Shown: positions 9,067 through 17,523, counted from the first letter of the stretch. The stretch: DNA of 45,611 bases from JAFGHJ01 sp964418485 (GCA_964418485.1 CAYQMH010000012.1:1-45611), one strand, 5' to 3'. Notes: generated from the letters alone by a model not told the origin. A program made the numbers and translations.

Positions 9067-10020
9067 GTGCTCTGTTTTTTTATCGCCTTTAGCCTTAGTT
9101 TTCTTTTATCTTTTATGCTTTCGAAAATAGCTGGAAAAATAGGTTTTGTTGATAGGCCAAAGGGAATTAAAGATCATTCAAAGCCAACGCCCTATGGAGG
9201 AGGAGTTGCAATTTTTCTGGGAACTTTAACCTGCTTTTTTTTTAGTAATGAATGGAAAATATTGGTTTTTGGTTTTTTAGCTTTTCTTCTTGGCTTCATG
9301 GACGATATACATCCCTATTCCAGATACGTGAAACTTTTACTTCAGTTTCTAATAGCTGTTTTTACTGTATGGTCGGGTATAAGAATGGAAATTGAAATTT
9401 TTCCGGTATATCTTAATATAATTTTATCGGTAATCTGGATTGTTGGTATAACAAATGCGTTTAATATAATAGATGTAATGGATGGAATTTCAGCAGGAGT
9501 AGGTTTTTTTGCGGCGTCCAGTTTTATTTTTATTTCCGTTTTCGGAATAGGGACATATCCTGTTGTAGCTGTAGCAATAGCGGGGAGCTGTCTTGGTTTC
9601 TTGCCCTTTAATTTACCTCGAGCTAAGATTTTTATGGGAGATTCCGGAAGTTTTTTTCTTGGCTACATTTTATCTGTTTTAGCAATTATAACGAGATATA
9701 CGAGTGCTAACCCTATTGCTGTATTTGTACCTCTGCTTGTTTTATTTATACCGATATTTGATATGGTTTATGTAATTATTCTTAGAATTTCCAAGGGGCA
9801 GAATCCTCTAAAAGGTTCGCACGATCATTTTGTTTTAAAACTTAAAGCTACCGGGTTACCTATTCCTTCGATAGTAGCCATAATATATCTTGCTACTGTA
9901 GCTCTTTGTGAGGCGGCTTTTATTATTACCCGTTTAAGTATTAGGGGTGCTGTAATTTTGTATTCTATTGCGGCTTTAATCTTTATTTTTTTCGGTATTA
10001 TTTTCAGGAGAAAGACTTGA
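9067..10020 (+). CDS. polyprenyl-phosphate sugar-1-phosphate transferase (WecA/MraY family)
   Basis: Multi-pass membrane enzyme that moves a sugar-1-phosphate, usually GlcNAc-1-P, from a UDP-sugar onto undecaprenyl phosphate to start glycan synthesis. Family motifs: DRPKGIKDHSKPTPYGGG (about 25-42), FMDDIHPYSR (about 78-87), NAFNIIDVMDG (about 136-146), FMGDSGSFF (about 193-201) and the basic GSHDHF motif near residue 255. The last resembles the WecA-type histidine motif more than MraY. The start is GTG with AGGAG just upstream. No murein genes adjoin it, so a WecA/TagO-like role in surface polysaccharide is more likely than MraY. Confidence 0.88.
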   Translation: MLCFFIAFSLSFLLSFMLSKIAGKIGFVDRPKGIKDHSKPTPYGGGVAIFLGTLTCFFFSNEWKILVFGFLAFLLGFMDDIHPYSRYVKLLLQFLIAVFTVWSGIRMEIEIFPVYLNIILSVIWIVGITNAFNIIDVMDGISAGVGFFAASSFIFISVFGIGTYPVVAVAIAGSCLGFLPFNLPRAKIFMGDSGSFFLGYILSVLAIITRYTSANPIAVFVPLLVLFIPIFDMVYVIILRISKGQNPLKGSHDHFVLKLKATGLPIPSIVAIIYLATVALCEAAFIITRLSIRGAVILYSIAALIFIFFGIIFRRKT

Positions 10021-10169
10021 CGGTTATTTTAGGTACGGGCTTATCAGTTACTTATAACCTTAAGGGAAAAAATAAAGATTTTATTATTAATGAAAATGGA
10101 GAAAACACCGGGAGGACTTGCCGGAACATAAATATTAACGGCTATACTTTAATTCTTGAAGGGGCATAA
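10017..10169 (+). pseudogene. truncated FAD-dependent oxidoreductase N-terminus (or a 50-aa small ORF)
   Basis: An open frame of 50 codons starts at TTG (10017), 6 nt after AGGAG (10006-10010), and overlaps the previous stop. The product looks like the first 50 residues of an amine-oxidase/UDP-galactopyranose-mutase-type flavoprotein. VILGTGLS resembles the dinucleotide-binding GxGxxG strand but has lost several residues. DFIINENGENTGRTCR matches the usual 'DFxVLExxxxxGGrxR' segment. INGYTLILEGA matches 'inGytfDlGgh'. Everything after that is missing. I read it as a decayed fragment whose frame is still open; translation of the remnant is possible but unproven. Confidence 0.55.
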
Positions 10170-10256
10170 TATACTTTTAGCGGGGAGATTTGTTAGTTGG
10201 AGATATTTCTAGAGGTAAGAATCAATCTTGAAAAATAGAAAGGTATTTTTAGAATT

Positions 10257-11369
10257 ATGTCGGTAATAGTTGTCCAATGCATGACTAAATTAGAATTAGG
10301 AGGTGCACAGAAAGGAGTTATTGAATTAATGCGGGAACTAAAGGGCAAGGGGATTTTAATAAGCGGCGAGGGCGGAGAATTGTACTACGATGTCAAAAAA
10401 GAATTCAAAAATAGGCATTTAACATTAGCTTGCTTGAAAAGGGAAATAAGACCTTTTTATGATATTATTTGTTTCTTTAAGTTAAGAAATCTTCTTATTA
10501 AATTATATAAAAAAAATGATAGGATAATTCTACACACACATGGATCTAAGGCGGGTGTGCTGGGTAGAATAGTCAGTGGGACCTTGCCTTTCGTTTGCTC
10601 CGTGCACACGGTCCACGGTTTTGCAATAAGTCCTTATGTTAACTTTTTTAAAAGATTTATTTATTTGAACGCGGAGAGATTTTCAGCTCTGTTTGGTAAT
10701 GTTATTATAACACAAGCAAAAGTGCATATCGATAGATTAAAAGAGTGGGGAATTGGAAGAAGGAACAAGATTTACTGGATTGCGAATTCAATAAAATATT
10801 CCGACTATAAACTTCATTCCAGGCAATACAAGAAGAAAGAAATTGTTATAGGAACTGTTGCTAATTTCAAAGCTCAAAAGAATCCATTTATGTGGGCGGA
10901 AGTAGCAGAAAAAATTGTTAAAAAGTATCCTGAAGTGAATTTTATCTATGTGGGAGATGGTCCGTTAAAAAAGAAGACCGAAGAACTAATAGGTGATTCT
11001 GAGAAGATAAAACTTCTTGGTTGGCAGGAAAATATACCGCAGATACTTAGAGAAATAGATATTTTCTTTCTGCCTTCCAGATGGGAAGGCTTGCCCAGAA
11101 CTGTTTTGGAAGCAATGGCTTCGGGTATTCCCGTGGTTGCTTCTTATGTAGATGGAACAACAGAAGCAGTTCTCGATTCTGTTACCGGATATTTGTTGTC
11201 TCCTTCTGATTTAGACGGCTATGTGGAGAAGATAAGCGAGTTAATAGAAAACGAAGTAAAGAGAAAAAGAATGGGAAGAGAGGGAAGAAAAAGAGTTGAG
11301 AAATTCTTTTGCTATAATAAAATGATAGAGAAAACTTTTGGATTGTATAAATCTTTAGGGCTTACATAG
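10257..11369 (+). CDS. GT4-family glycosyltransferase
   Basis: Retaining GT-B glycosyltransferase, probably cytoplasmic or membrane-associated and acting in surface-glycan assembly. The N-terminal strand plus KLELGGAQKG (about 10-19) is the usual acceptor-side opening. The donor half shows GDGPLKKKTEEL (about 233-244) and the family E-x7-E motif in EGLPRTVLEAMASGIPVVAS (about 280-299). The 370-residue length is typical. It follows the sugar-1-phosphate transferase, separated by the flavoprotein remnant, which suggests a small glycan locus partly lost. Donor and acceptor sugars cannot be read from the sequence. Confidence 0.88.
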   Translation: MSVIVVQCMTKLELGGAQKGVIELMRELKGKGILISGEGGELYYDVKKEFKNRHLTLACLKREIRPFYDIICFFKLRNLLIKLYKKNDRIILHTHGSKAGVLGRIVSGTLPFVCSVHTVHGFAISPYVNFFKRFIYLNAERFSALFGNVIITQAKVHIDRLKEWGIGRRNKIYWIANSIKYSDYKLHSRQYKKKEIVIGTVANFKAQKNPFMWAEVAEKIVKKYPEVNFIYVGDGPLKKKTEELIGDSEKIKLLGWQENIPQILREIDIFFLPSRWEGLPRTVLEAMASGIPVVASYVDGTTEAVLDSVTGYLLSPSDLDGYVEKISELIENEVKRKRMGREGRKRVEKFFCYNKMIEKTFGLYKSLGLT

Positions 11370-11439
11370 GGTGGTAAAATTAGATGAGATTTTTTTGTCA
11401 AAAAAAACAAAAAAAAGATTGTCAATACTATATAAACAC

Positions 11440-11468
11440 TTGACATAAGTAGCGCTTGGTATTAGCAT
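11440..11468 (+). promoter_or_regulatory. predicted mreB promoter TTGACA-N17-TAGCAT
   Basis: A consensus -35 TTGACA at 11440-11445 is followed after 17 bp by TAGCAT (11463-11468). Transcription would begin near 11475, leaving a short leader ending in a strong AAAGGAGGAGGG ribosome site before the mreB ATG. Confidence 0.55.
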
Positions 11469-11501
11469 AGTCAAAGAAATATAGCGGAGAAAGGAGGAGG
11501 G

Positions 11502-12542
11502 ATGAAATTAAATCGTTTGTTTAAATGGTTGTCACTTGAAAGTTCGAACCTGGCTATTGATCTGGGAACATCTAATACGTTGATACACACAAAAACAAAT
11601 GGTGTTGTTCTTGATGAAAACTCAATGGTTGCGCTTCATAAGGACACAAAAAAGTTAATTGCAGCGGGAAGGGAAGTTATACCGATGCTCGGTCGTACGC
11701 CTGAAGATATAATTATTTCCGAACCTCTTGAAGATGGTGTTATAGCTGATTTCAAAGTTGTCGAGGATATGCTGCGGTTTTTCATCGAAAAAGTACAAAA
11801 GAAGAAATTGTTTATTAGACCGAGAGTTTTAGTTGCTGTTCCGTCAGGAATAACCCCGGTTGAAAAGAAAGCTGTTGTTAATACCGTTCAAGAAGCAGGA
11901 GCAAGAGAAGTACTTTTGGTCTCCGAGCCCATAGCCGGAGCTATGGGAATGCGCTTGCCCGTAAAGCAGCCGACCGGACATATGGTGATAGATATTGGTG
12001 GAGGAACTACAGAGATCGCTGTAATCGCTTTATCAGGTATTGTTAATAAAGTTTCTATTAAAATAGCTGGTAATGAACTTAATGAATCAATCCAAACATA
12101 CTTATATGATGAGTATAATATGGCAATAGGAAAAGCTCTTGCCGAAAAAGTAAAAAAAGATATAGGTGCGGCTATAGCTACGGCAGAAGACAGAGAAATG
12201 GAAATAAGCGGACGTGATCTTGTTGATGGTCTGCCGAAATCGATTAAAATAAAAACGAATGAAGTTTATGAAGCTATGAATGAGGCGCTTGGTCTTATAA
12301 AAAACGCTCTTAAGAGAGCTTTATCTGAAACGCCTCCCGAGTTAGCATCCGATATTGTAGAGAAAGGCTTATTCCTTACAGGCGGAGGAGCACTCCTTAG
12401 AGGAATAGATAAAATGATAGAGGAAGAAACGGATTTAAAAGTAAAAATAGCTGAAGATCCACTAAGATCTGTGGTTTTGGGTGCGGGTATTATTCTTGAT
12501 AATATTGAGGAAAACAGAATTTTATTGATGGAATCTATATAG
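11502..12542 (+). CDS. mreB: rod-shape actin homologue MreB
   Basis: Actin-like ATPase whose membrane-bound filaments guide the elongation machinery. Phosphate-1 motif AIDLGTSNTLI (about 18-28), VAVPSGITPVEKKA, the phosphate-2 motif MVIDIGGGTTEIAV (about 161-174) and the adenosine motif LFLTGGGALLRGID (about 288-301) are all present. The 346-residue length is standard. It is first in mreB-mreC-mreD-mrdA and shares one base with the mreC start. Confidence 0.97.
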   Translation: MKLNRLFKWLSLESSNLAIDLGTSNTLIHTKTNGVVLDENSMVALHKDTKKLIAAGREVIPMLGRTPEDIIISEPLEDGVIADFKVVEDMLRFFIEKVQKKKLFIRPRVLVAVPSGITPVEKKAVVNTVQEAGAREVLLVSEPIAGAMGMRLPVKQPTGHMVIDIGGGTTEIAVIALSGIVNKVSIKIAGNELNESIQTYLYDEYNMAIGKALAEKVKKDIGAAIATAEDREMEISGRDLVDGLPKSIKIKTNEVYEAMNEALGLIKNALKRALSETPPELASDIVEKGLFLTGGGALLRGIDKMIEEETDLKVKIAEDPLRSVVLGAGIILDNIEENRILLMESI

Positions 12543-13294
12543 TGGAAAAGAAGTTTCTGCGAGTTTATCTTTTATTTGTTTGCGTATCTTTATCGCTCTT
12601 AGTTCTCGATGGTTTATCTGATATGAAGCTGGGAAGTAAATTTTACAACTTTTTATCCCCTAATTTTCAAAGCTTTTTTTCAAGATTTTTAAAAATTAAT
12701 GATTTAAAAGAGGAAAATAAAAGATTGCTTGAAAAAATAGCGACACTTACATATGAAAAACAGATGTATAATGAATTAAAGAAAGAAAATCAAGAGTTAA
12801 AGAAAATTATAGAATTTAGATTTAATTATCCGAAAGGAATAATCCCCGCCGAGATTGAGAGAAGAACCCCCGAAGAAATTAATCTTTCTTTTCAAATTGG
12901 AAAAGGTTCCGCAGACGGGGTAGAAAAAAACGCTGCAGTTATAAGTTTTAAAGGGGTTGTTGGTAAGGTTTTAAAATTGGGAAATAATACTTCTGTTGTT
13001 CAAACATTGAAAAATTATAATTCTGCTATTTCTGTAAGGGATACAAGGAGTGAAAGAGAGGGTATACTTAAGTGGAATAAAAAATTTTTCGTTGAGGGCA
13101 TTCCACAATATGCAGATTTAAAAGAAGGAGATACTCTCGTAACTTCGGGAAAAGGTTCTGTTTTCCCTAAAGGATTACCTGTGGGAACAGTTACTTATGT
13201 CGGAAAGAAACCCAACTATTACTCGTTAGAAATTGATGTAGAGACTTTTGAGGATTTAAACAAAGTTAATGTGGTTTTTGTTATAAAAAAATGA
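12542..13294 (+). CDS. mreC: rod shape-determining protein MreC
   Basis: Periplasmic scaffold linking MreB to the peptidoglycan synthases. It has an N-terminal membrane anchor (about residues 6-24), a coiled coil (about 55-92, rich in Glu/Lys/Leu heptads) and two beta-rich domains, including KGVVGKVLKLGNNTSVVQ. The length is 250 residues. The start is GTG overlapping the mreB stop, and the stop overlaps mreD in an ATGA arrangement, which suggests coupled translation. Confidence 0.93.
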   Translation: MEKKFLRVYLLFVCVSLSLLVLDGLSDMKLGSKFYNFLSPNFQSFFSRFLKINDLKEENKRLLEKIATLTYEKQMYNELKKENQELKKIIEFRFNYPKGIIPAEIERRTPEEINLSFQIGKGSADGVEKNAAVISFKGVVGKVLKLGNNTSVVQTLKNYNSAISVRDTRSEREGILKWNKKFFVEGIPQYADLKEGDTLVTSGKGSVFPKGLPVGTVTYVGKKPNYYSLEIDVETFEDLNKVNVVFVIKK

Positions 13295-13758
13295 AAATAT
13301 TTACATTGATTTTGTTATCTTTGTTGGCCTTTTTCTTTTCTATAAATCTCGAAAAAGTATTTTTAATTGGAAGTATTTCATTAAAACCCATAATTATTTT
13401 TCTTTATTTTATAACTTTGTACTGGAACCCCCTGTATGGATTGGTAACAGGTTTTTTTATTGGATTTCTCTATGAAGTTTATCTTCCGGTTTTTACCGGA
13501 ACCTATCCTTTACTTTTCTCTTCAGTTGTGTTTGGCTTAAATTTAATCGAAAAAAAAATATTTAAATTTAGATATAATTCCCTTTTTCTGTTATTTTTTA
13601 CGGTTTTCTTTGTGGGATTAATACAGGTTATAATCGAAACCGATAAAATAAGTTCGGTGTCCGGTATTTTTTTTACCCAGTTAATTCCGGAAGCTATATT
13701 AAATTGCTTAGTTGGTTTAATAATCTTATACTTTATAAAGCGGTGCAGGCATCAATAA
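13291..13758 (+). CDS. mreD: rod shape-determining protein MreD
   Basis: Small integral membrane protein (155 residues) with about five hydrophobic spans covering most of its length, as expected for MreD. Sequence conservation in this family is low; the call rests on length, topology and position between mreC and mrdA. The ATGA overlap with mreC supports one transcript. Confidence 0.88.
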   Translation: MKIFTLILLSLLAFFFSINLEKVFLIGSISLKPIIIFLYFITLYWNPLYGLVTGFFIGFLYEVYLPVFTGTYPLLFSSVVFGLNLIEKKIFKFRYNSLFLLFFTVFFVGLIQVIIETDKISSVSGIFFTQLIPEAILNCLVGLIILYFIKRCRHQ

Positions 13759-14034
13759 TGTAAAAACGGGATACAAAATGCAAAATTATAAAGAAGAATT
13801 CAGAAGCCAGAAGTTAGAAGTTGGAATCTCCTCACAACTCCAAATAAGACAAATAACAAATTACACGAATAGCACGAATAAAGTGAAAAGATTTATTATT
13901 TTTTATGTTAAAGAAATTTATATTGTTAATTCATTTGTGATATTTGTGTTATTTGTTGTTAAAAAAATGGTTGTGGGGGGTGGTAATAAAAAACTTTATG
14001 TTTTTTGTAGTTTCTTTTTTTCTAGGGGATTTAA
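13759..14034. repeat. intergenic word-repeat module within the mre operon
   Basis: The 276-bp gap between mreD and mrdA holds no convincing gene. From left to right it contains 'agaagccagaagttagaagt' words (about 13800-13822), an ATTCGTG-family word in its complementary form (13850-13882), the same family in direct form (13929-13961) and a G-rich core GGTTGTGGGGGGTGG (13969-13983). The two ATTCGTG-type arms form an imperfect inverted repeat of about 30 bp. An 86-codon open frame here is made of these repeats and has no coding character. Confidence 0.6.
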
Positions 14035-15801
14035 ATGAAAAGAGCTCCGATAATATTAATTTTACTAATTATGTCGATTCTCACTTTAAGGTTGTTTCAT
14101 CTCCAATTAATACGAAAGGATTATTATAGGGGTTTATCCGAGAGAAATCGGATAAGAAGAGATTTGATTATTCCGCCAAGAGGAAAAGTTATGTCAAGCG
14201 AAGGTAAAATCTTAGCAGATTCACGGCCTTCTTATTCATTGATTATATATCCCTATTACCTTGATTCACTTGAAGTTAAAGGGTTATGTAAGGCTCTTGG
14301 AATCGACAAAAAAGGATTGTTAAAGAGGATTAATCCGAACTTTAGAACATGCAGGATAAGAAGACTTTCTTTCGAAGTTGCGTCGAAAATAATAGAGCAA
14401 CAGGAAGAGTTTCCTTCGGTTAGATTGATTACCGAGCCGGTGCGTTTTTACGAGAATGATAGAATATTCTCACATCTATTGGGTTACGCAGGAGAAATTA
14501 CCAGAGAAGAGTTGGAAAAATTTGCCGATGACTATAATATGGGTGATATTGTGGGAAAGAAGGGAATTGAATTAGAATACGAATCCTTCCTTAGGGGTAA
14601 AAAAGGTGCTTCTATTTATGAGATAGATGCAAGAGGCGTTATTGTGAAACGTTTCGACGATTCTTATGGTAAGATTCCGAAAAGAGGTTTCAATGTTCAT
14701 CTTACAGTATCAAAAGATCTAACTCTTTACGCAGATTCTCTTTTCTCCGAGTTTGAAAGCGGCGCATGTGTAGCTATGAATCCGAAAAACGGAGAAATTC
14801 TCTTGTATTACTCAAAACCCGGGTATAAAACGAATAAATTAACAGAAGGAATATCTAATATTGAATGGGATTCTCTTAGTAATGATGAGAATGCGCCTTT
14901 ATGGGATAGAGTTATAGCAGGCGAGTATCCTCCGGGTTCGATCGCAAAAATATGGACTACTATAATCGGTTTGGAAAATAATTTGATAAAGGAAGAAACG
15001 AGATTCAACCCCTGTGATAGTTTGTTCTGGATTGGAAATCGCTGTTTCGGATGCTGGAAGAGACATGGCTCTTTGAACCTCCTGGATGCTGTGATTCAGT
15101 CTTGTGATATATATTTTTACCAGGTAGGGATGTCGATGACTCTCGATTTAATTGTAGATAACGCCAGAAGATTGGGTTTCAGCAAGAAATGTGGGATTGA
15201 TGTACCGGGTGAAAGATCCGGTTTTCTGCCTTCAAAGGAATGGTACGACAAGAAGTACGGAAAGAGGGGTTGGGCCAGAGGAGTTCTAGCCAATCTCGCG
15301 ATCGGTCAAGGAGAAATATTAATTACACCTCTACAGGGAGCAACTTTCTTTTCGGCAGTTGCCAATGGCGGATGGACTTATGAACCTCACGTGCTAGAAA
15401 AAATAACTAACAGTGAAGGAAATACAATTAAAGAACTCAAGGTCAGAAAAATAAGTTTGCCTGTTTCGGAAGAAAATTTGGAATTCGTAAGAAAAGCAAT
15501 GAAAAGTATTGTGAATACACTTAAGGGTACCGCATACTGGTCACGGTTAGAGGAGATAACGGTAGCGGGGAAGACCGGTACTGCTCAAAATCCGCATGGA
15601 GAGGATCATTCTCTTTTTGTTGGATTTGCTCCATTCGAAGATCCCGAGATTGTAGTTTTTACTATAATCGAGAATGCCGGACACGGAAGTACTCACGCTG
15701 CTCCGGTTACTACTAAATTAATTAAGAGATACCTTAAGGGAAGCGGGGAGAAAGAGCTCCAACGCACTACCCAAAATGAACCACAAGATTCCACAGATTA
15801 A
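14035..15801 (+). CDS. mrdA: penicillin-binding protein 2, elongasome transpeptidase
   Basis: Class B PBP that cross-links peptidoglycan during rod elongation. It has an N-terminal membrane anchor (residues 4-26), a pedestal domain with IPPRGKVMSSEGKILADS (46-63), and a transpeptidase domain with all three catalytic motifs: S302-IA-K305, S356-C-D358 and K513-TGT516. The SCD variant and the neighbouring cysteines (C337, C340) are typical of PBP2 rather than PBP3. The 588-residue length is normal. The usual partner rodA is not next to it. Confidence 0.95.
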   Translation: MKRAPIILILLIMSILTLRLFHLQLIRKDYYRGLSERNRIRRDLIIPPRGKVMSSEGKILADSRPSYSLIIYPYYLDSLEVKGLCKALGIDKKGLLKRINPNFRTCRIRRLSFEVASKIIEQQEEFPSVRLITEPVRFYENDRIFSHLLGYAGEITREELEKFADDYNMGDIVGKKGIELEYESFLRGKKGASIYEIDARGVIVKRFDDSYGKIPKRGFNVHLTVSKDLTLYADSLFSEFESGACVAMNPKNGEILLYYSKPGYKTNKLTEGISNIEWDSLSNDENAPLWDRVIAGEYPPGSIAKIWTTIIGLENNLIKEETRFNPCDSLFWIGNRCFGCWKRHGSLNLLDAVIQSCDIYFYQVGMSMTLDLIVDNARRLGFSKKCGIDVPGERSGFLPSKEWYDKKYGKRGWARGVLANLAIGQGEILITPLQGATFFSAVANGGWTYEPHVLEKITNSEGNTIKELKVRKISLPVSEENLEFVRKAMKSIVNTLKGTAYWSRLEEITVAGKTGTAQNPHGEDHSLFVGFAPFEDPEIVVFTIIENAGHGSTHAAPVTTKLIKRYLKGSGEKELQRTTQNEPQDSTD

Positions 15802-15923
15802 CGCAAGATTCCCAACCCCCCGAAAATAATATCACACAGAGAAAAAGATAATGTTGTTTAAAACCCATCCTACAACATAAAAAGAATATTTCACACAGAG
15901 ACACTGGCATACAGAGAGTAAAT
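15802..15923. repeat. intergenic word repeats after mrdA
   Basis: Non-coding. It contains a C-rich core (CCCAACCCCCC, 15811-15821), CACACAGAGA words (about 15833-15845 and 15892-15904) and the 12-mer GTTGTTTAAAAC (15853-15864). That 12-mer recurs exactly at 42943-42954 and, inverted, at 44577-44588. Confidence 0.6.
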
Positions 15924-15954
15924 AAAAAAGCGTGTATTTAATACACGCTTTTTT
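15924..15954. terminator. bidirectional intrinsic terminator
   Basis: An 8-bp stem GCGTGTAT/ATACACGC with loop TTA is flanked by an A tract on the left and a T tract on the right. It can end both mrdA (+) and the converging beta-barrel gene (-). Confidence 0.85.
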
Positions 15955-15975
15955 ATTTAATTAAACTTTTTTAAC

Positions 15976-16488
15976 TTACAGATTAAACTTTATTCCGCCC
16001 CTTATAGGTATATGGGTTCCCGATGGGTCTGAAAATATCATTCCATAACCAACTTCCGCGAATATTCCCATCATGCCCATGCTATAATTTGCTCCGGCAT
16101 AGGCGAGGAAACCGAAGTCGGTCGAACCTTCAGAGTCTGGAATGTCGGTGCTGGCCATAGCCATTTCTCCTCCTGCTCCAATATAAAAACTCATGGGAGC
16201 GCCGGGAAGAACAACATTATACTGAGCGGCAAGAAGAATTATCATATCTGTAAATTTCACATCGTCAATAGACTTCCATGCGTATTCAAAGCCACCGCGT
16301 AGACCCACTGGTATACCCGGGAGAGAAAAGTCAGCTATGCCTCCAATCGCTATAAAATTCTGGGTTTCTCCATCCTCGGGTACCATCATCTCGATGCCGC
16401 CGTAGAGTCCAACTCCGATACCTGTTGCGCCAGCTAAAAGTGGCATGCTTGCGAATAATAAGATTAAACAAAATACTAACTTTTTCAT
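15976..16488 (-). CDS. small outer-membrane beta-barrel protein
   Basis: A 170-residue exported protein with a signal peptide (residues 1 to about 20, ending near LLAGA). Alternating hydrophobic/aromatic strands rich in Gly and Tyr follow (YGGIEMM, VGLRGGFEYAW, MSFYIGAGGEMAMAS, MGIFAEVGYGMIF), and the protein ends in IRGGIKFNL. This is the pattern of an 8-stranded OmpX/OmpW-like barrel. GGGAGG precedes the start. It has its own consensus promoter and shares a terminator with mrdA. The function is unknown; it probably has a structural or porin-like role. Confidence 0.78.
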   Translation of the reverse strand: MKKLVFCLILLFASMPLLAGATGIGVGLYGGIEMMVPEDGETQNFIAIGGIADFSLPGIPVGLRGGFEYAWKSIDDVKFTDMIILLAAQYNVVLPGAPMSFYIGAGGEMAMASTDIPDSEGSTDFGFLAYAGANYSMGMMGIFAEVGYGMIFSDPSGTHIPIRGGIKFNL

Positions 16489-16519
16489 AAGACCTCCCTT
16501 TTGTAAGGTTTATTTATTT

Positions 16520-16547
16520 ATTATACGCTTTTAAGCATAAATGTCAA
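16520..16547 (-). promoter_or_regulatory. consensus promoter TTGACA-N16-TATAAT
   Basis: A perfect -35 (complement of 16542-16547) and a perfect -10 (complement of 16520-16525) are separated by 16 bp. It lies 32 bp upstream of the first beta-barrel gene and is the strongest promoter in the window, which fits an abundant envelope protein. Confidence 0.85.
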
Positions 16548-16589
16548 GTGTTTTAGTGAGGTCGTTCCTTACCCCCATCTCCAAAAAAT

Positions 16590-16720
16590 ATATTCTCACA
16601 CGAAGACCACAAAGGACACGAAGGAAAACAAAAGATATGTATGTAACCCTCCCCACCACCCAAACTAAGGGAAATAACAAATAGCGCGAATAGCACAAAT
16701 ATTGTGATCAAATATTTCAT
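16590..16720. repeat. composite word-repeat module, inverted copy
   Basis: Read on the (-) strand this is an ATTTGTG/ATTCGCG word, then a G-rich core (complement of about 16645-16661), then CTTCGTGTCCTTTGTGG words (complement of 16596-16624). The same order appears on the (+) strand at 45388-45525. No coding potential. Confidence 0.6.
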
Positions 16721-16775
16721 GTAATAGGCCGTTTTAACGATTTGAAGTGCTTTTATATAGAGTTAGACTTAAAAT

Positions 16776-16808
16776 AAAAAACGGAATTTTTAAAATTCCG
16801 TTTTTTTT
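16776..16808. terminator. intrinsic terminator for the second beta-barrel gene
   Basis: The stem CGGAATT/AATTCCG has an A tract on the left and a T tract on the right. It can work in both directions; on the (-) strand it follows the second beta-barrel gene. Confidence 0.8.
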
Positions 16809-16830
16809 ATCTACTACCTTTAAGTAATAA

Positions 16831-16864
16831 AGGACAGATGGTGCCGAAAGTAAATTTCTGTCCT
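16831..16864 (-). promoter_or_regulatory. 3' UTR hairpin with loop complementary to the 5' UTR
   Basis: On the (-) strand mRNA an 8-bp stem (AGGACAGA/TCTGTCCT) encloses a loop containing GGCACCATC. That 9-mer is the exact complement of GATGGTGCC in the same gene's 5' UTR (complement of 17394-17402). Confidence 0.45.
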
Positions 16865-16867
16865 TAC

Positions 16868-17362
16868 TTACTGAAAGTAGTGAACTGTACCGAGCGTAAT
16901 TTCGTCGGTATTGTCCATATTTTCTGTGAGATTTAATGAGAACCTGTTTCCGATTCTTATTGCATTGTTCTGAGTTATAAAAAGCTCAAGACCTACATCG
17001 ATTGGTATGCTCATAGTATTCTCCTCAAGACCAAAATCCTGGGTATCATAGATGAACGCAACTCCACCATAGAGACCTAACATCGGACTGAGCGGGAAAT
17101 GATAGATAGCACCAATACCGAGATTAAATTCCATATCTACGCCATCTACAGTTGAACCTGTGAAACCAAGAATAGCGTCTACTTCAATACCGTCCATTAA
17201 GAAGTAACCACCATACACCTGAAGTCCATATGAAAATCCAGGATCTGCGAGAATATCACTGGTTCCTCCTGTAAGCACTGCTACAGATTTTGTACCTGCC
17301 GGAATCTGCGCAAATAAACCCAGAGCACAAACTAACATTAAAACTGCTAAAATTTTACGCAT
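16868..17362 (-). CDS. small outer-membrane beta-barrel protein
   Basis: A 164-residue exported protein: signal peptide of about 18 residues ending in ALGLFA, then Gly/aromatic-rich amphipathic strands (SYGLQVYGGYFL, IEVDAILGFTG, MEFNLGIGAIYHF, MLGLYGGVAFIY) and a C-terminal aromatic strand (TLGTVHYFQ). It resembles the preceding barrel in size and topology but not closely in sequence. The start at 17362 is preferred to the ATG at 17368 because AGGAGG (complement of 17370-17375) is then 7 nt away instead of 1. It has its own promoter, terminator and a structured leader. Function unknown. Confidence 0.75.
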   Translation of the reverse strand: MRKILAVLMLVCALGLFAQIPAGTKSVAVLTGGTSDILADPGFSYGLQVYGGYFLMDGIEVDAILGFTGSTVDGVDMEFNLGIGAIYHFPLSPMLGLYGGVAFIYDTQDFGLEENTMSIPIDVGLELFITQNNAIRIGNRFSLNLTENMDNTDEITLGTVHYFQ

Positions 17363-17388
17363 AAACATTCCTCCTCAAGGATTTTTGT

Positions 17389-17408
17389 TTTAAGGCACCA
17401 TCCGCCTT
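17389..17408 (-). promoter_or_regulatory. 5' UTR hairpin of the second beta-barrel gene
   Basis: The (-) strand leader contains AAGGC-GGATGGT-GCCTT, a 5-bp stem close to the predicted transcription start. Its GATGGTGCC can pair with the 3' UTR loop at 16837-16845. Confidence 0.4.
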
Positions 17409-17418
17409 TTATAGCAAT

Positions 17419-17446
17419 ATTATATAAAAAATTTCTCTTTAGTCAA
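17419..17446 (-). promoter_or_regulatory. promoter TTGACT-N16-TATAAT
   Basis: The -35 (complement of 17441-17446) and a perfect -10 (complement of 17419-17424) have a 16-bp spacer and lie upstream of the second beta-barrel gene. Confidence 0.8.
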
Positions 17447-17489
17447 GGGTGAAAATGTAAATAAATCTAAAATTCGCATAACTTCGAGC

Positions 17490-17517
17490 TTGATTTTGAT
17501 ATAAAGTTATATAGAAT
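17490..17517 (+). promoter_or_regulatory. promoter TTGATT-N16-TAGAAT, leaderless
   Basis: TTGATT (17490-17495) and TAGAAT (17512-17517) are 16 bp apart. The -10 ends 6 nt before the ATG at 17524, so transcription should start at or next to the A of the start codon. No ribosome site is present. Confidence 0.55.
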
Positions 17518-17523
17518 TAAGAT

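Noticed and set aside
10228..10255. TTGAAA-N16-TAGAAT as the promoter of the GT4 gene
   Set aside because: Transcription would start after the ATG at 10257, and the first strand of the enzyme needs that start; probably chance in AT-rich sequence.
13778..14038. An 86-codon open frame between mreD and mrdA
   Set aside because: It is composed of word repeats in both orientations plus the G-rich core, has no ribosome site and no protein-like pattern.
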